Assembly (NCBI RefSeq): GCF_049675895.1
Contig: NZ_CP183834.1
Coordinates: 2,914,001 to 2,978,000 of the forward strand
Direction of reading: 5' to 3'
DNA: 64,000 nt
From: Ampullimonas aquatilis
GTDB lineage: Bacteria > Pseudomonadota > Gammaproteobacteria > Burkholderiales > Burkholderiaceae_D
The notes beneath the pieces were generated by a model that was given only the letters and a program-made list of their open reading frames with translations, was not told where the DNA came from and did not search any database. Within the stretch, counting starts at the first letter, position 1. Every line of letters begins with the position of its first letter. Positions 62,386 through 64,000 of this stretch are shown here, in pieces. A program made the position numbers and the translations under genes.

Positions 62386-62889
62386 TTACACCGCAGCGGA
62401 TTGGTCTTGCGCGAGCAGCGCGTTGACATCCTGATTGATTTCTTGCGGCGTCGTAGTGGGTGAGTAACGTTTAAAAATGCTGCCGTCACGCTTGATCAAA
62501 AACTTGGTGAAATTCCATTTGATGGCCTCACTGCCAAAAATACCCGGCTTTTCCCTGGTCAGCCATTGGTACAAGGGATGAGCGTTCTCGCCCTTGACGT
62601 CAATCTTGGCAAACATGGGAAAAGTGACCTCGTATTTGAGCGAACAAAACTCGGCAATCTCTTCCGCACTGCCAGGTTCCTGTTCACCAAACTGATTGCA
62701 GGGAAAGCCCAATACCACCACGCCCTTGTTTTCATAATGATTGAAAAAACCTTCCAGACTGCGGTATTGCGGGGTAAAGATGCACTTGCTGGCAACATTG
62801 ACGATCAGCACAATCTTGCCGCGATAATCCGACAGATTGACAGGCTGGCCTTGCAGGGAGTCGGCGGTAAAGTCGTAGAGTGTGGTCAT
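62386..62889 (-). CDS. Glutathione peroxidase
   Basis: The enzyme has 167 residues and is of the cysteine type: the active site reads NVASKCIFTPQY with Cys instead of selenocysteine, and the catalytic partners GFPCNQF and KWNFTKF are present. The residue after the Cys is Ile where Gly is usual. It reduces hydroperoxides, probably with thioredoxin or glutathione. GGAG precedes the ATG. Confidence 0.93.
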   Translation of the reverse strand: MTTLYDFTADSLQGQPVNLSDYRGKIVLIVNVASKCIFTPQYRSLEGFFNHYENKGVVVLGFPCNQFGEQEPGSAEEIAEFCSLKYEVTFPMFAKIDVKGENAHPLYQWLTREKPGIFGSEAIKWNFTKFLIKRDGSIFKRYSPTTTPQEINQDVNALLAQDQSAAV

Positions 62890-62978
62890 GGCGGCTCCTT
62901 AATTGGAAGGCCAGATTGTGCCACGTTGCGCTGCAGTTGCTACGGCTGCTTCAAACAAATTGAAAAACCAGCCCCAAC

Positions 62979-63010
62979 AAAAAAGCGTGCCGCTCATGCG
63001 ACACGCTTTT
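62979..63010 (-). terminator. Intrinsic terminator of the pilU-like gene
   Basis: AAAAGCGTG (62981–62989) pairs with CACGCTTTT (63002–63010), with an inner CGC/GCG pair. On the minus strand a T run follows. Confidence 0.8.
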
Positions 63011-63059
63011 GATTGATACTTGCGTTTAAATACAGCCTGACAAAAAACGACTCGTCTGC

Positions 63060-64000
63060 TTAAACAATATCCAGGTGTTTGATATTGGAAGACAGATCGC
63101 GGTCTTTGGACTTGGCACTATTGAGTTTGATATTCAAACGCAAATCGTTGACCGAGTCGGCGTTACGCAACGCATCTTCATAGGAAATCTCATCGGCTTC
63201 ATACAAATCAAACAGGGCCTGGTCAAAGGTCTGCATACCCAGCTCACGGGAGCGCTTCATCAACTCCTTGATTTCATGCACTTCACCCTTGAAGATCAGG
63301 TCGGCAATCAATGGTGTATTCAATAACACCTCAATCGCTGCTGCCCGGCCACGGGTATTCATCTTGGGCACCAGTCGTTGTGAAATCATGCCGCGCAAGT
63401 TGAGCGACAAGTCCATCAGCAATTGTTGACGACGATCTTCCGGGAAAAAGTTGAGAATCCGATCCAGCGCCTGGTTGGCACTGTTGGCGTGCAAGGTGGC
63501 CAGACACAAGTGACCGGTTTCGGCAAAGGCAATCGCATGTTCCATGGTTTCGCGATCACGAATCTCACCAATCATGATCACATCGGGCGCCTGACGCAGC
63601 GTGTTTTTCAGTGCTGCTGCCCAGCTCTCGGTATCCACACCCACTTCACGCTGGGTGATGATGCAGTTTTTATGCGGATGAACATATTCGACCGGATCTT
63701 CAATCGTGATGATATGGCCATAACTATTGTCATTGCGATAGCCGATCATCGCAGCCAGTGTGGTCGACTTGCCCGAACCGGTCGCACCGACCATGATCAC
63801 CAGACCGCGCTTGGTCATCGCCACGTCCTTGAGCACTGGCGGCAACTTGAGTTCATCAAAAGTGGGAATATCGCTATTGATGGTTCGCAGCACCATACCC
63901 ACACGCCCCTGCTGCATGAAAGCGTTGACCCGAAACCGGCCAATTGAGGTAGGACTGATGGCAAAGTTGCATTCCTTGGTCGCTTCAAATTCGGCCGCCT
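63060..64000 (-). CDS. pilU: PilT/PilU-family twitching ATPase, 5' end missing
   Basis: The gene enters from the right edge; the frame stays open to 64000, continuing upstream of the internal ATG at 63917 with ECNFAIS and GRFRVNAF, which are PilU-like. The visible part has Walker A GATGSGKSTTLA, the Asp box TIEDPVEYVH, Walker B DVIMIGEIRDRET and the His box TGHLCLATLHA. PilU assists PilT in pilus retraction. PilT is expected further right. Confidence 0.9.
   Translation of the reverse strand, partial: AAEFEATKECNFAISPTSIGRFRVNAFMQQGRVGMVLRTINSDIPTFDELKLPPVLKDVAMTKRGLVIMVGATGSGKSTTLAAMIGYRNDNSYGHIITIEDPVEYVHPHKNCIITQREVGVDTESWAAALKNTLRQAPDVIMIGEIRDRETMEHAIAFAETGHLCLATLHANSANQALDRILNFFPEDRRQQLLMDLSLNLRGMISQRLVPKMNTRGRAAAIEVLLNTPLIADLIFKGEVHEIKELMKRSRELGMQTFDQALFDLYEADEISYEDALRNADSVNDLRLNIKLNSAKSKDRDLSSNIKHLDIV

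Noticed and set aside
1..64000. CRISPR array, insertion sequence or prophage
   Set aside because: No regularly spaced direct repeats, transposase, integrase or phage structural gene was found.

Overview
The window is a stretch of chromosomal backbone from a betaproteobacterium. Gene content and order (grpE–thioredoxin–dnaK; clpS–clpA next to a cold-shock gene and icd; recA–recX–sucC–sucD; murJ beside rpsT; a type IV pilin followed by a TfpX/TfpZ-like protein, moaC and a BepA-like M48 protease) point to Burkholderiales, most likely Oxalobacteraceae. This family-level placement is inference from remembered gene order, not from a search. No rRNA, tRNA, CRISPR array, insertion sequence or prophage was seen.

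Layout. 0–3.3 kb: heat-shock operon grpE–trx–dnaK on the minus strand, with sigma32-type promoters before grpE and before dnaK. 3.4–12 kb: fatty acid desaturase, argH, an AlgZ/AlgR-like LytTR two-component pair, a DUF4124 protein coupled to a large sensor kinase with two solute-binding domains, and a cobalamin adenosyltransferase. 12.6–19.6 kb: AIM24-family protein, clpA/clpS, cold-shock gene, icd, an RluE-type pseudouridine synthase and a DUF192 protein. 19.7–28 kb: manC/cpsB, an acetyltransferase, sodB, xseA, a retropepsin-like protease, yajQ, murB, ppnP and a CsgG-like lipoprotein. 28–35 kb: argD–argF–argG, DUF3579, rpsT, murJ and a SirB1 protein. 35–44.5 kb: an MHS-type transporter, a TctE/TctD-like two-component system, recA–recX, sucCD and terC.

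44.6–54.2 kb holds the most interesting gene block. It is a tight five-gene run: a CHASE2-sensing Ser/Thr kinase, a PP2C phosphatase, a two-FHA protein, a CHASE2-sensing class III adenylate cyclase and a class II cyclic-nucleotide phosphodiesterase. It ends in a strong terminator and is followed at once by the major pilin gene, which has a sigma54-type promoter. The block contains a writer, eraser and reader of phosphothreonine and a maker and breaker of cAMP. Kinase and cyclase share the same type of extracytoplasmic sensor. 54.2–64 kb: moaC, an M48 protease, a YheT hydrolase, secA, a glutathione peroxidase and the 3' part of a pilU-type ATPase that runs off the right edge.

Two repeat structures are not explained by the genes. 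(1) A dispersed intergenic element of about 75 bp occurs nine times, roughly every 7 kb. It consists of a hairpin, a core close to AATAAATAmGCACTTAAG and an ATACTCC end, and it almost always sits next to a stop codon. (2) A single nested palindrome of about 260 bp at 56.66–56.92 kb is built from two different 9-bp-periodic motifs.
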